From: Hyphomicrobiaceae bacterium
GTDB lineage: Bacteria > Pseudomonadota > Alphaproteobacteria > Rhizobiales > Hyphomicrobiaceae
DNA: 64,000 bases
Reading direction: 5' to 3'
NCBI GenBank assembly: GCA_008933705.1
Contig: WBUN01000017.1
Location: 20,853-84,852 of the forward strand
Within the stretch, counting starts at the first letter, position 1, and the number at the start of each line of letters is the position of its first letter. The translations under genes and the position numbers were made by a program. Shown here piece by piece: positions 53,822 through 61,236 of this stretch. The notes below the pieces were generated by a model. It ran no database searches and had not been told where the DNA came from. It worked only from the letters and a program-made list of their open reading frames with translations.

Positions 53822-56571
53822 TCCGGCACCTTTGCGAAATCGACGGCCGACTCGTGGGCGATCATGTTGCCGTCCCAGTTGGGATCGAAGGTGAGGTGGC
53901 CGAAGCCGTCGACGAGCTCCACCAGGGAGACGAGGCCGGCTACGACCGCGTTCTTGCCGGTCCGCCCATCGAACATGTAGGGCTCCCAGGCATGATCCGT
54001 GACGACCGCGTCGGGCGGCACCGCCGGCATCAGCTTGGCGCGCGCGCGGAACTCGCCGATGTCGTTGAACACCCGGATGCGGTCGCCGTCCTGAACGCGC
54101 CGCGCCCCGGCCGTCTTCGGGTTGAGCCAGACCAGCGGCTCGCCCCTCTGCAAGCGCAGCAGGAGCGTGTTGGCGCGCCACTGCGAATGAATGCCCCAGC
54201 GCGTGTGGGGGGTATAGAAGGCGAAGGGATAGCTGGTGGGTCGCGCGGGGCCGATCGCGGTCGGCAAAGCCCAACCGGCGCGGCGGAACACGGGATGATC
54301 GATGAGGAACTGCTGGCGGCCGGAGAGCGTCTTGTAGGGCTGGCGCAGGTAGACGTTGCGCTCGAAGGAATGGTAGGGCCGGTTGGCGTAGAGCGGTGAG
54401 GTGAAGCCCGCCTCCTGGTTGAGCACGACGAAGCCGTGCTTGCGCGCGTCGTCAGGTGTCCACGGGGTGATCTGTGGCACGTTGGCCATCAGCCACGCCA
54501 CGACCTCGGCGTCTGACTTGAGCTTGCCGCCCATGGTGAAGTCGGCAGCGAGGGACTCGAAATCACGTACGACCGGGGCTGCCTTGTCGGTGCCCTGGGC
54601 GAGAAAGTCCGGATCGGGAATGGTCTTGATGCCGCGCCGGCCGGCATCCTTGGCGATGGCCTCGGCCAGCGCCAGGCAGATCTCCCATTCCGACCTCACC
54701 TCTCCCACGCGCCGCAAATCCGGCGGCGGAACGGTGACATTGCAGAAGCGGTGGTAGCCGAGTTCGCCGCGGATATCCCAGGTCTCGTAGTGGCTGGTGG
54801 CGGGCAGCACGATGTCGGCCCACAGAGCCGATGAGTCCATGCGGTGGTTGATGTTGACGTAGAGATCGAGGCCCTTGAGCACGGCCTCGCGATGCTGGCG
54901 CTCGGCCTTGTTGCGGCGGAACATGTTGTCGGCAAACAGCAGCAAGACGCGCGGCTTGCCATAGTAGGAGCCGCCGCGCTCCAGGCGCTGCCGCGTCAGC
55001 GCCTCGACATCATCGAAGCCGTAGCCGGTGGCATTGCGCAAGTGTTCGTCGCGGTAGTGGCGGCGCATGGTGGCGGCCATCTCGCCGTTCATCCACTCGC
55101 CGAAGAACCCGGACGTGAAGCGGGCGGGCTTCGGGCTCGCCAGCGGCGCGATGCCGCCCAGGCTCCAGTTGTTCTCCGTATCGAGCCCGCCCCGCTCGCC
55201 TGCGTGCCCAGTCAGGGCGCAGGCCAGCGCGGCCGCCCAGCAGGTCATGGTGCCCGACACGTACTTGTGCAGCGAGAAGCCGATGTTGACGATCGCCTTG
55301 CGCGCGCCGGCGAAGTCGGCCGCCATGCGCTCGACGAGATCGGGGTGAACCCCGGTGATGCTGTGCGTCCGCTCGGGCGAGAATTTGGCGGCCTCGGCTT
55401 TGATGCGCTCGAACACGGGTGTTACCGGTATGGCCTTGCCGTCGTGACCCATCACCTCATAGCGGCCGGTGAGCGCCGGGCGGATATCGCCCAAGCGCAG
55501 TGTCTTCTTGAAGTGCCCCGGTGTGCCCGGCATCGGCACCGCCTTGGCCGTCGCCTCGTCCCAGGCGTAGAACAGGTCATCCTTTCCCGCCTGCCTCAGA
55601 TCGCGGTGACGCAGCAGCTCGCCCGTATCCGTGCGAATGAGGAACGGCAGATCGGTCTGCTCCCTGATGAATGCTTCATCGATCTTGCCGTCGCGCAACA
55701 GCACATGGAGCAGCGACATCGCAAGATAGGCATCGGTGCCCGGCCGCACCGGCACCCAGTTGGTCGCGATCTTGGCTGTGGCGTTGTAGTCGGGGCTGAT
55801 GGCCCAGATGCGGGCACCGTTGTATCTGGCTTCGGTCAGGTAATGGGCATCCGGTATGCGGCTGACGAGGGCATTGATGCCCCACAGGATGATGGTGTCG
55901 CACTCGAACCAGGCATCGAGGGTGTGGCCGGTGGTGGCGAGCGCGTAGGCGAGCGAGGCGCCGGTGAACATGTCTCCGACCGCGCTTGCCGGGTAAAGGC
56001 GCTGGGCGCCCAGCAGGGAGCCCAGCCGCAAGGGACCGGCACGGCGGCCTTGCGACAGGATGCCGGTGCCGCAGTAGAGCATCAGCGACCCGAGGCCGTG
56101 GCGGGAGATCGATTCCATGACACCGGCCGCGATCTCTGTCAGCGCCTCGTCCCATGTGATCCTTTGCCATTTGCCTGCGCCGCGCGCCCCGGCCCGCTTC
56201 AGCGGAAAGAGCAGCCGATCGCCCTGGTACATCTCCCGCGAATGCACGATGCCTTTGTTGCACCCTCTGGGGTTGGCGTCGGGGATGCGGGGGCTGATGG
56301 GTGGATAGGCAGCGACCTGCTCCTCGCGAACCACCTTGCCGTCGGCCGCGAAGACGCGCCAGGCGCAATTGCCCTGGCAGTTGGAGCAGTGGAACGCGAA
56401 GCCCTGGGAGCTGCCCCGGCTTGCCGCAAAAGCCTCGCGGTAGAGCTTCTCCCAGGCACGGGTGCCCCCGGCGGCTGGCGCCGCGTGGGCGACCAGCGGG
56501 GCGAGCGGCCCGCCGAAAGCAAGGCCAAGGCTGCTAGCCGCGCTGCCCCTGAGGAATTCGCGTCGGCGCAT
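53818..56571 (-). CDS. type II molybdopterin oxidoreductase catalytic subunit, Tat-exported
   Basis: A 917-residue Mo-bisMGD subunit of the DMSO reductase superfamily. A Tat signal (RRREFLRGS) starts it. The FS0 ligands are H61, C65, C69 and C104 (FHCSNCQGNC, later NPRGCNKG), the NarG/EbdA-type H-x3-C-x3-C pattern. C62 also makes a C-x2-C-x3-C reading possible, but the REEQ...YP and PRGC context matches type II. D200 in AVGDMFTG is the likely Mo ligand. The substrate pocket gives no clue I can read. The neighbours encode the beta subunit, gamma-cytochrome c, rhodanese and thioredoxin. No TorD-like maturation chaperone was found in the window. Confidence 0.9.
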   Translation of the reverse strand: MRRREFLRGSAASSLGLAFGGPLAPLVAHAAPAAGGTRAWEKLYREAFAASRGSSQGFAFHCSNCQGNCAWRVFAADGKVVREEQVAAYPPISPRIPDANPRGCNKGIVHSREMYQGDRLLFPLKRAGARGAGKWQRITWDEALTEIAAGVMESISRHGLGSLMLYCGTGILSQGRRAGPLRLGSLLGAQRLYPASAVGDMFTGASLAYALATTGHTLDAWFECDTIILWGINALVSRIPDAHYLTEARYNGARIWAISPDYNATAKIATNWVPVRPGTDAYLAMSLLHVLLRDGKIDEAFIREQTDLPFLIRTDTGELLRHRDLRQAGKDDLFYAWDEATAKAVPMPGTPGHFKKTLRLGDIRPALTGRYEVMGHDGKAIPVTPVFERIKAEAAKFSPERTHSITGVHPDLVERMAADFAGARKAIVNIGFSLHKYVSGTMTCWAAALACALTGHAGERGGLDTENNWSLGGIAPLASPKPARFTSGFFGEWMNGEMAATMRRHYRDEHLRNATGYGFDDVEALTRQRLERGGSYYGKPRVLLLFADNMFRRNKAERQHREAVLKGLDLYVNINHRMDSSALWADIVLPATSHYETWDIRGELGYHRFCNVTVPPPDLRRVGEVRSEWEICLALAEAIAKDAGRRGIKTIPDPDFLAQGTDKAAPVVRDFESLAADFTMGGKLKSDAEVVAWLMANVPQITPWTPDDARKHGFVVLNQEAGFTSPLYANRPYHSFERNVYLRQPYKTLSGRQQFLIDHPVFRRAGWALPTAIGPARPTSYPFAFYTPHTRWGIHSQWRANTLLLRLQRGEPLVWLNPKTAGARRVQDGDRIRVFNDIGEFRARAKLMPAVPPDAVVTDHAWEPYMFDGRTGKNAVVAGLVSLVELVDGFGHLTFDPNWDGNMIAHESAVDFAKVPE

Positions 56572-56577
56572 GTCTCT

Positions 56578-57453
56578 TCACCGTGCAATGGGCCGCGCAG
56601 GGTCGGCCGCCCACTCGAGATAGGATCCCGGGTAGACTTTGACCTTGTCGTAGCCGAGCAACGTGAGCGCGAGCAGAAGGTAGGTCGAGCGGCCGAGCCC
56701 CGGATTGCAGTAGGTGACAATCTCCTTGTCGGGCGTGAGGCCGGCTGTGGCCAGTGCATGGCGCATGGCGCTCTCGTCCTTGAACGTCGCGAGGCTGCCG
56801 GCGAGCCTGTCCCAGGGGAAGCTGATGGCGCGAGGAATGTGTCCGGCCTGGCGCGCGCCGCCGCTTTCCTTACCGGCGAACTCGGCAAGCGAGCGTGCAT
56901 CGACAAGGACAGCCGTGCCGGTCCTGACCTGCTCGGTCGTGAGAGCCCAGTCGGCGCGAGGTGTGCGCAGCACGTAGCGGGCCTTGTGGCGCTTCGGCTC
57001 GTCCTGGCTTACGGGTCGTCCTTCCTTCACCCATTTGCGGAAGCCGCCGTCGAGGACCTTCACCCTGTCGTGGCCGATATATTTCAGGATGTACCAGACA
57101 GCGGAAGCGCCGCGGCCGTTGCCGCTGTCGTAAACGATCACCTCGGTGTCGGCGGCGATGCCCAGGTCCCCAAACCTGTTGGCCGCCATTTGCGGGAAGA
57201 TCGGACGGCCATTCTTGGCGTTCTCCTCCGCGTCCTCAAGGTCCATGTAGTGGAGGTTGACGGCGCCCGGAATGTGGGCGCGGGCGTAGGCCTCGCCAGG
57301 CTCGGCATCGATGAGCACCAATCCGCCTTTGGTGAGCCGGACCGCCAGCTCGCCTGTTTCCATCAGAAGGTCCCGCCGAGGTTGCGCCTGGGCCGGCAAC
57401 GGGGCGAGCGCCAGCGCTCCGAGCAATACGCCTAGCCATGCCGCGGCCCGCAT
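56578..57453 (-). CDS. periplasmic tandem rhodanese (sulfurtransferase)
   Basis: A 291-residue exported protein with a signal peptide ending near PAQAQ and two rhodanese domains. The first, inactive-looking, carries YDSGNGRGAS instead of a Cys loop; the second holds the nucleophile C249 in YCNPGLGRST. This is the layout of thiosulfate/3-mercaptopyruvate sulfurtransferases. In the periplasm it would move sulfane sulfur between thiosulfate, persulfides or the thioredoxin encoded next to it. ATG 57453 is used; a GTG lies one codon upstream. It lies 6 nt before the molybdoenzyme alpha gene. Confidence 0.9.
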   Translation of the reverse strand: MRAAAWLGVLLGALALAPLPAQAQPRRDLLMETGELAVRLTKGGLVLIDAEPGEAYARAHIPGAVNLHYMDLEDAEENAKNGRPIFPQMAANRFGDLGIAADTEVIVYDSGNGRGASAVWYILKYIGHDRVKVLDGGFRKWVKEGRPVSQDEPKRHKARYVLRTPRADWALTTEQVRTGTAVLVDARSLAEFAGKESGGARQAGHIPRAISFPWDRLAGSLATFKDESAMRHALATAGLTPDKEIVTYCNPGLGRSTYLLLALTLLGYDKVKVYPGSYLEWAADPARPIAR

Positions 57454-57457
57454 CACG

Positions 57458-58030
57458 TCAGAACCCCCGATCGGCCAGCAGATGACGGATCAAGGCGAGG
57501 CTTCGGGGATCATCCCAGCGGTGCGGCCCGCTCTTGCCGGCCAGAATGCGTCCATCGCGGCCCAACAGGTAGGCGACCGGGACTCCTGTTGCGCGGTATT
57601 GCTGCAGCACCTTGCGATCGCGATCGAGCAGGATGGGGAAGGGCGCTTTGCGATCGCCGAGGATCCGGCGGATCGCCTCAGGCCGGTCCGCCACGGCGAT
57701 GCCGACGACCTCGAACTCCTGGTCGTGCAGCTCCGCCTTCAGGTTCTCGATTTGCGGAAGCTCGACAACGCACGGTGCGCACCAGGTCGCCCAGAAGCTG
57801 AGCAAGATCACCTTGCCCTTGAAATCCGCGTTGGTCTTGACCCTGCCTTCGAGGTCGGGCAGCGCGAACGGCGGCGCCCGCAGCGGAGCGGGATAGGCCT
57901 CGATCGCTGCGGCGTTCGCCTTATCGTCGAGGGCGAAGAAGTCATCAGCCTTCAATGTGCCGGCGAAAGGCGACAGCAGGATCAGGGCGAGCGCCGCCCT
58001 AAAGGCAGCCCTTGAAGAACTTGCGCTCAC
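57458..58030 (-). CDS. TlpA/ResA-like periplasmic thiol-disulfide protein
   Basis: A 190-residue exported thioredoxin-fold protein with the active motif WATWCAPC (C84, C87). A hydrophobic export segment near residues 8-27 precedes the fold. GTG 58030 is chosen because a GGAGG lies 6 nt upstream. The gene overlaps the preceding one by 32 nt. The CAPC pair and the PAYLLGRDGRIL segment are TlpA-like. Likely work is to reduce the rhodanese, or to handle persulfides or cytochrome c heme-site cysteines. Its place between the rhodanese and small exported proteins ties it to sulfur chemistry. Confidence 0.87.
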   Translation of the reverse strand: MSASSSRAAFRAALALILLSPFAGTLKADDFFALDDKANAAAIEAYPAPLRAPPFALPDLEGRVKTNADFKGKVILLSFWATWCAPCVVELPQIENLKAELHDQEFEVVGIAVADRPEAIRRILGDRKAPFPILLDRDRKVLQQYRATGVPVAYLLGRDGRILAGKSGPHRWDDPRSLALIRHLLADRGF

Positions 58031-58349
58031 CGGTCGCCTCCAGGACATCCATACGATCGGGCTCGATGACGTCACCGTCGAGCCTGCCTTGCAGCCTGAC
58101 CCTGCGGCCATAGGCGGCGTCCACATCGGCCGCCTTGACCGCGGCCGCCTCGCCGTGACGGAACGCCACGTGCTGGCCGTCCGCCAAGAGAAGGACGGGG
58201 CTGCCGATGAATCGCAATGGGCAGTCGGTGATCTGCGGGCCTTCGAGGCAGGGCCTGCCGACGATCCAGCCCTCCCAGGTCTGCGGCTCGGCCGCCGCAG
58301 CCGATGCGACGGCCAAGAGCAGGACGATCGCGGTCGCGGTCATCCGCAT
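57999..58349 (-). CDS. small exported protein of unknown function
   Basis: A 116-residue protein with a signal peptide (MRMTATAIVLLLAVASAAAAEP). The mature part has three cysteines (about residues 34, 42 and 115: GRPCLEGPQITDCPL and the C-terminal FKGCL), suggesting disulfides or metal binding. A GRRVRLQGRLDGDVIEPDRM strand-rich segment recalls OB-fold exported proteins. Its ATG (58349) shares its A with the stop of the upstream gene (TAATG). I do not recognise a family. Confidence 0.72.
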   Translation of the reverse strand: MRMTATAIVLLLAVASAAAAEPQTWEGWIVGRPCLEGPQITDCPLRFIGSPVLLLADGQHVAFRHGEAAAVKAADVDAAYGRRVRLQGRLDGDVIEPDRMDVLEATGERKFFKGCL

Positions 58350-58801
58350 TACGGCACCTGCTTGATCTGCTGTTTCAGGGCCTCGAACTTCGGCTTGACG
58401 TCGGCATCCGCGAGCCGGCCGGCCTGGGGCTGCTTGGGAACGTTCTCGATCTCCAGGATATCGGCGATCTGCGTGAAACCAACCATGCCGTTCAGCGTGC
58501 CGCCGTCCTCGGCGATCAAGTCCTTGCCGTACCACACCGCGGGAGCCTTGGTGCCCGGCTTGGCAAATGCCACCGGCACGACGACCACAGGCAGCTTGTA
58601 GACGTTCGTCAGCTCGGCCGCGACCTGCATGTTGTTGTTGCAGCGAAGGGCCGGCGGATCACGCACAACGAGCGTGAGCACCTTTTGGCCGCCGATGGCG
58701 TTGGGGCCGGGCGGGTCGGCGGCGAGAGCTTCCGCGGCCGCGAACGCGACGGCGGCCCCGAAAAGCAGCACGGGCAGCTTGCGGCCACTGCCAAAGCACA
58801 T
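58349..58801 (-). CDS. small exported protein, first gene of the molybdoenzyme operon
   Basis: A 150-residue protein with a signal peptide ending near AEALA. The mature part has one cysteine (LRCNNN, near residue 54) and a VYKLPVVVVPVAFAKPGTK hydrophobic stretch. This weakly resembles the sheet and cis-proline region of a thioredoxin-like fold. GGGAGG lies 6 nt before ATG 58801. It is the promoter-proximal gene of the operon ending at 51807. No family is recognised. A role in sulfur or redox relay is inferred from neighbours only. Confidence 0.72.
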   Translation of the reverse strand: MCFGSGRKLPVLLFGAAVAFAAAEALAADPPGPNAIGGQKVLTLVVRDPPALRCNNNMQVAAELTNVYKLPVVVVPVAFAKPGTKAPAVWYGKDLIAEDGGTLNGMVGFTQIADILEIENVPKQPQAGRLADADVKPKFEALKQQIKQVP

Positions 58802-58836
58802 GCGAGCCTCCCTCGAGCCTTCCTGTTCCCTCTGAT

Positions 58837-58869
58837 AATATTCTAATGATCATTTGAATATTGTGTCAA
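58837..58869 (-). promoter_or_regulatory. promoter overlapped by 26-bp palindromic operator
   Basis: On the minus strand, TTGACA (58869-58864) and TAGAAT (58845-58840) are separated by 18 bp, close to the sigma-70 consensus and about 40 bp before the ATG at 58801. Positions 58837-58862 form a palindrome matching at 24 of 26 positions, with half-sites AATATTC and GAATATT around ATGATCAT. The operator covers the spacer and the -10 box, so a bound repressor would block the polymerase. The ArsR-rhodanese protein encoded 80 bp away is the obvious candidate. Confidence 0.85.
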
Positions 58870-58949
58870 GGCGCGAGCTTGGCCGCGCCGCGCGCATTGC
58901 GCCGCCGCCCGGGGAGCATTGCAGGGGAGCGCGCGGCCCGATCGCGCCG

Positions 58950-59618
58950 TCAAGACCGGCCCGTCGCCACGGGGCGGCCGCCGGCCTTCCATTCGGGCAA
59001 TCCATCGGCCAGGCGCCGCGCGCGGAAGCCCCTGGCGCGCAGCTGACGCACGGCGTCGAAGGCCAGCACGCAGTAGGCGCCGCGGCAGTAGGCCACGATC
59101 TCGCGGTTGCGCGGCAGCTTGCCGAGGTGCCGCTGGAGGTCGCCGACAGGCAGGTTGATGGCGCCGGGAATGTGCCCGGCCTCGTACTCCTCGGCCGGCC
59201 GGACGTCGATCACGGTGACCTCGCCGCTCCTGGCCATGCGCAGCAGGTCCTTCTGGCTCACCGGCTCAAGCTCGTCCCGGCTCTTGAACTCCTCGCGAAT
59301 GATGCGGTCCATCTCGTCCAGATGGCGTTCGGCGACGTGGCCCAAGCCTGCCAGGACCACAGCCACCTGATCGTCGGAGAGGCTGTAGAAGATGTGGACG
59401 CCCTGGCGGCGCGACTTGACCAGGCCGCCCTCCCTCAGCACCTGGAGGTGGTGCGACGTGTTGGCGACCGACAGGCCGGCGAGGCCGGCCAGCTCTTCAA
59501 CACTGCGCTCGCTCTGCCCAAGCGCTTCGAGCAGCTCCAGGCGATTGCCGCTGGCGAGCGCCTTTCCCATGCGCGCCAGGCAAGCGAACACTCTCTTCTT
59601 GGCAGGTATATTCTTCAT
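58950..59618 (-). CDS. ArsR-family regulator fused to rhodanese domain
   Basis: A 222-residue protein. The N-terminal ArsR winged helix (ASGNRLELLEALGQSERSVE, then LSVANTSHHLQVLREGGLVK) covers about residues 10-95. A C-terminal rhodanese domain (VIDVRPAEEYEAGHIPGAIN and YCRGAYC with C178 as nucleophile, C183 nearby) completes it. The HTH domain has only one cysteine (C13), so the paired-cysteine persulfide switch of BigR/SqrR is absent; sensing through the rhodanese cysteine is more likely. It probably represses the operon starting at 58801. Confidence 0.9.
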   Translation of the reverse strand: MKNIPAKKRVFACLARMGKALASGNRLELLEALGQSERSVEELAGLAGLSVANTSHHLQVLREGGLVKSRRQGVHIFYSLSDDQVAVVLAGLGHVAERHLDEMDRIIREEFKSRDELEPVSQKDLLRMARSGEVTVIDVRPAEEYEAGHIPGAINLPVGDLQRHLGKLPRNREIVAYCRGAYCVLAFDAVRQLRARGFRARRLADGLPEWKAGGRPVATGRS

Positions 59619-60069
59619 CCATCACCGGCTGCTCGGCGCTTCCTGCGGATTGGCGAACGACGGGCTCCGCCCCAGCCGCGCCGGCCAGCTCTGTCGATGT
59701 CAGCGCCTCCGACGCCATCACTGCAGCCGATGCCAAGCGCCAATGACCTGCAACTTGCCGCTCTCCGAGCCGGCCGTCAATATTCAAACGAATACTAGAC
59801 CGTATGTGCCTTCCTTGACGGCCGCCGCGAGGCGATGCGTGAGTTGACCCGGGCTGGCGGCGCGGCACCGGGCGACCCGACGCGCAAGCCGGCAGCAGGT
59901 CTCATCGATGCCGCTGCGCCGGGGGCGGTCCTAACCGGGCATCAAGAGGTGGAACGCACGACACCGGCCATGGCTCGCCACTCTGAGGCTCGACCATCCC
60001 GAGCAGCGCCTTCTCGTAGCCCGTGGTGCGGGTTGCGCGAGCGGTGATGGCGCCGCTCGCACGCCCATG
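59619..60069. other. 451-bp intergenic region upstream of the ArsR-rhodanese gene
   Basis: No credible gene in any frame. The main recognisable element is a shorter inverted repeat at 59779-59796 (listed separately). The ArsR transcript would have a leader of about 160 nt if it starts there. The part near 60020-60069 borders the 3' end of the FeeM-like gene and shows nothing further. Confidence 0.5.
59779..59796. promoter_or_regulatory. possible second ArsR-type operator
   Basis: An inverted repeat AATATTC-AAAC-GAATACT shares its half-sites with the operon operator at 58837-58862. The spacing differs (TATTC to GAATA is 4 bp here, 12 bp there), so it may be a separate class of site or coincidence. 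It lies about 160 bp upstream of the regulator gene and could mediate autoregulation. Confidence 0.4.
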
Positions 60070-60825
60070 TCACGCCGCCGTGCGCATGCGTGCGGCGGGA
60101 GGTCTCGCGAACAGCATCCGCCGCTCGAAGTAGGTGGAGCGGAAGAAAGGAGATCGCTGCATGACGCGCTCCCGCGCGAGCGGGTAGTCGAGCGCCATCA
60201 GCGATATCGGCTTCGTCAGCGAGGGATAGTGCCTCGGCTCGCAGATCGGCCGGTGCCCGAACAGCCGCCGGTAGAACGCCTGGTGCTCCAGGCGCACGGT
60301 GGCGAGCAGAAGATCGGCATTGAAGTACTCGGACGCCAGCCAGGCGAGGCGGGTCGTCACATAGCACAGCTCCGGATACCGCCGCGACGCTTCGCGATCC
60401 GCGACGAAGCGGGTCGGGTCGATGACGATCTTGCCGGCTGCGATGGCCGGGGACAGAAGATCCGAGAACACATTGAGCGCGGGAAGCTCGGGGAACTCCC
60501 GCGTGGCAACATGCAGCCGGATCGAGCTCGAGAGCTCGCCATCGATATAGACGCCGAAAATCCAGACGTTTGGGCTTTCGTCGTAGGCGTCGAAGAACCT
60601 TTCAGCCCCATTGGGCTCTATGGCGCCTTCCCGCAGATACGCCTTGTAGCGCAGCCGATAAATGGCATCCCTTTCCTCGGCCGTTTCCGCGCGCCGATAG
60701 TCCGCACGCTCGAGAAGCGCCATCACGCGGTCTACGAGGCCGGAACCGGGTGCTCGCGAGGAAGCTATGGAAGGAACTGCCGGCGAAGATGCCGGTCGCG
60801 CGAATTGTGAAGCTACTGCAACCAT
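60070..60825 (-). CDS. FeeM-like N-acyl amino acid synthase
   Basis: A 251-residue protein with a GNAT-like fold related to LuxI/FeeM autoinducer synthases. Recognisable segments are RDAIYRLRYKAYLREGAIEP, the NVWIFGVYIDGELSSSIRLHV strand-loop and IDPTRFVADREASRRYPELC. These parallel the active-site layout of FeeM N-acyl amino acid synthases and the exosortase-associated relatives. They condense an acyl-ACP with an amino acid. The ATG at 60825 has GGGGG 9 nt upstream. No acyl-carrier protein or exosortase gene is adjacent, so the product is unknown. Confidence 0.8.
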   Translation of the reverse strand: MVAVASQFARPASSPAVPSIASSRAPGSGLVDRVMALLERADYRRAETAEERDAIYRLRYKAYLREGAIEPNGAERFFDAYDESPNVWIFGVYIDGELSSSIRLHVATREFPELPALNVFSDLLSPAIAAGKIVIDPTRFVADREASRRYPELCYVTTRLAWLASEYFNADLLLATVRLEHQAFYRRLFGHRPICEPRHYPSLTKPISLMALDYPLARERVMQRSPFFRSTYFERRMLFARPPAARMRTAA

Positions 60826-61236
60826 TAACAACCCCCTTTACGCCGCGATACTGAATAGTAAGGTTAACTGCCCGTAAAATGGTGTAAAGCCCGATGGATA
60901 ACAAGGGCAGGCCCGCGCAATATCGTGGTTAAGATTGAGTTAATTTTTGGACCGTAGTGAGGCGAATAATGGCGGGAATTAACAGTTGTTTGGGCAATTC
61001 AACGAATAAAGCCGCTTCCAAAGTGGAGGGCGAGAAAAGCAGTGATGCGCTGCGCCCGGCCGCGAACCATATATTCCCGTGCGGACTGAACAAAGTGTCT
61101 CGTTTTGGGACGTTTCGTCACGAAGCGTTTGCCATCTCGGACCGCGTCCCGTCCCGCCGGTTGCACAGGTTGAAGCAAAATTTATCTGATTGCCGGACCC
61201 TCGCTGGCGAGCAGATTTTCTCGTGTGGGGAATACC
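60826..61236. other. 411-bp intergenic region between divergent genes
   Basis: The region is locally AT-rich at 60838-60960 (several TTAACTG- and GTTAA-type stretches) and holds the divergent promoters of the FeeM-like gene and the GGDEF-EAL gene. I see no credible gene. A long frame across its right end is antisense or out-of-frame to the GGDEF-EAL gene. Confidence 0.5.

Noticed and set aside
53818..56571. Classification of the alpha subunit as a type I/III (NapA or formate dehydrogenase-like) enzyme because of a C-x2-C-x3-C reading from C62
   Set aside because: H61 with C65, C69 and C104 in a NarG-like setting (REEQ, PRGC), plus NarH/EbdB-like beta and EbdC-like gamma partners, favours type II.
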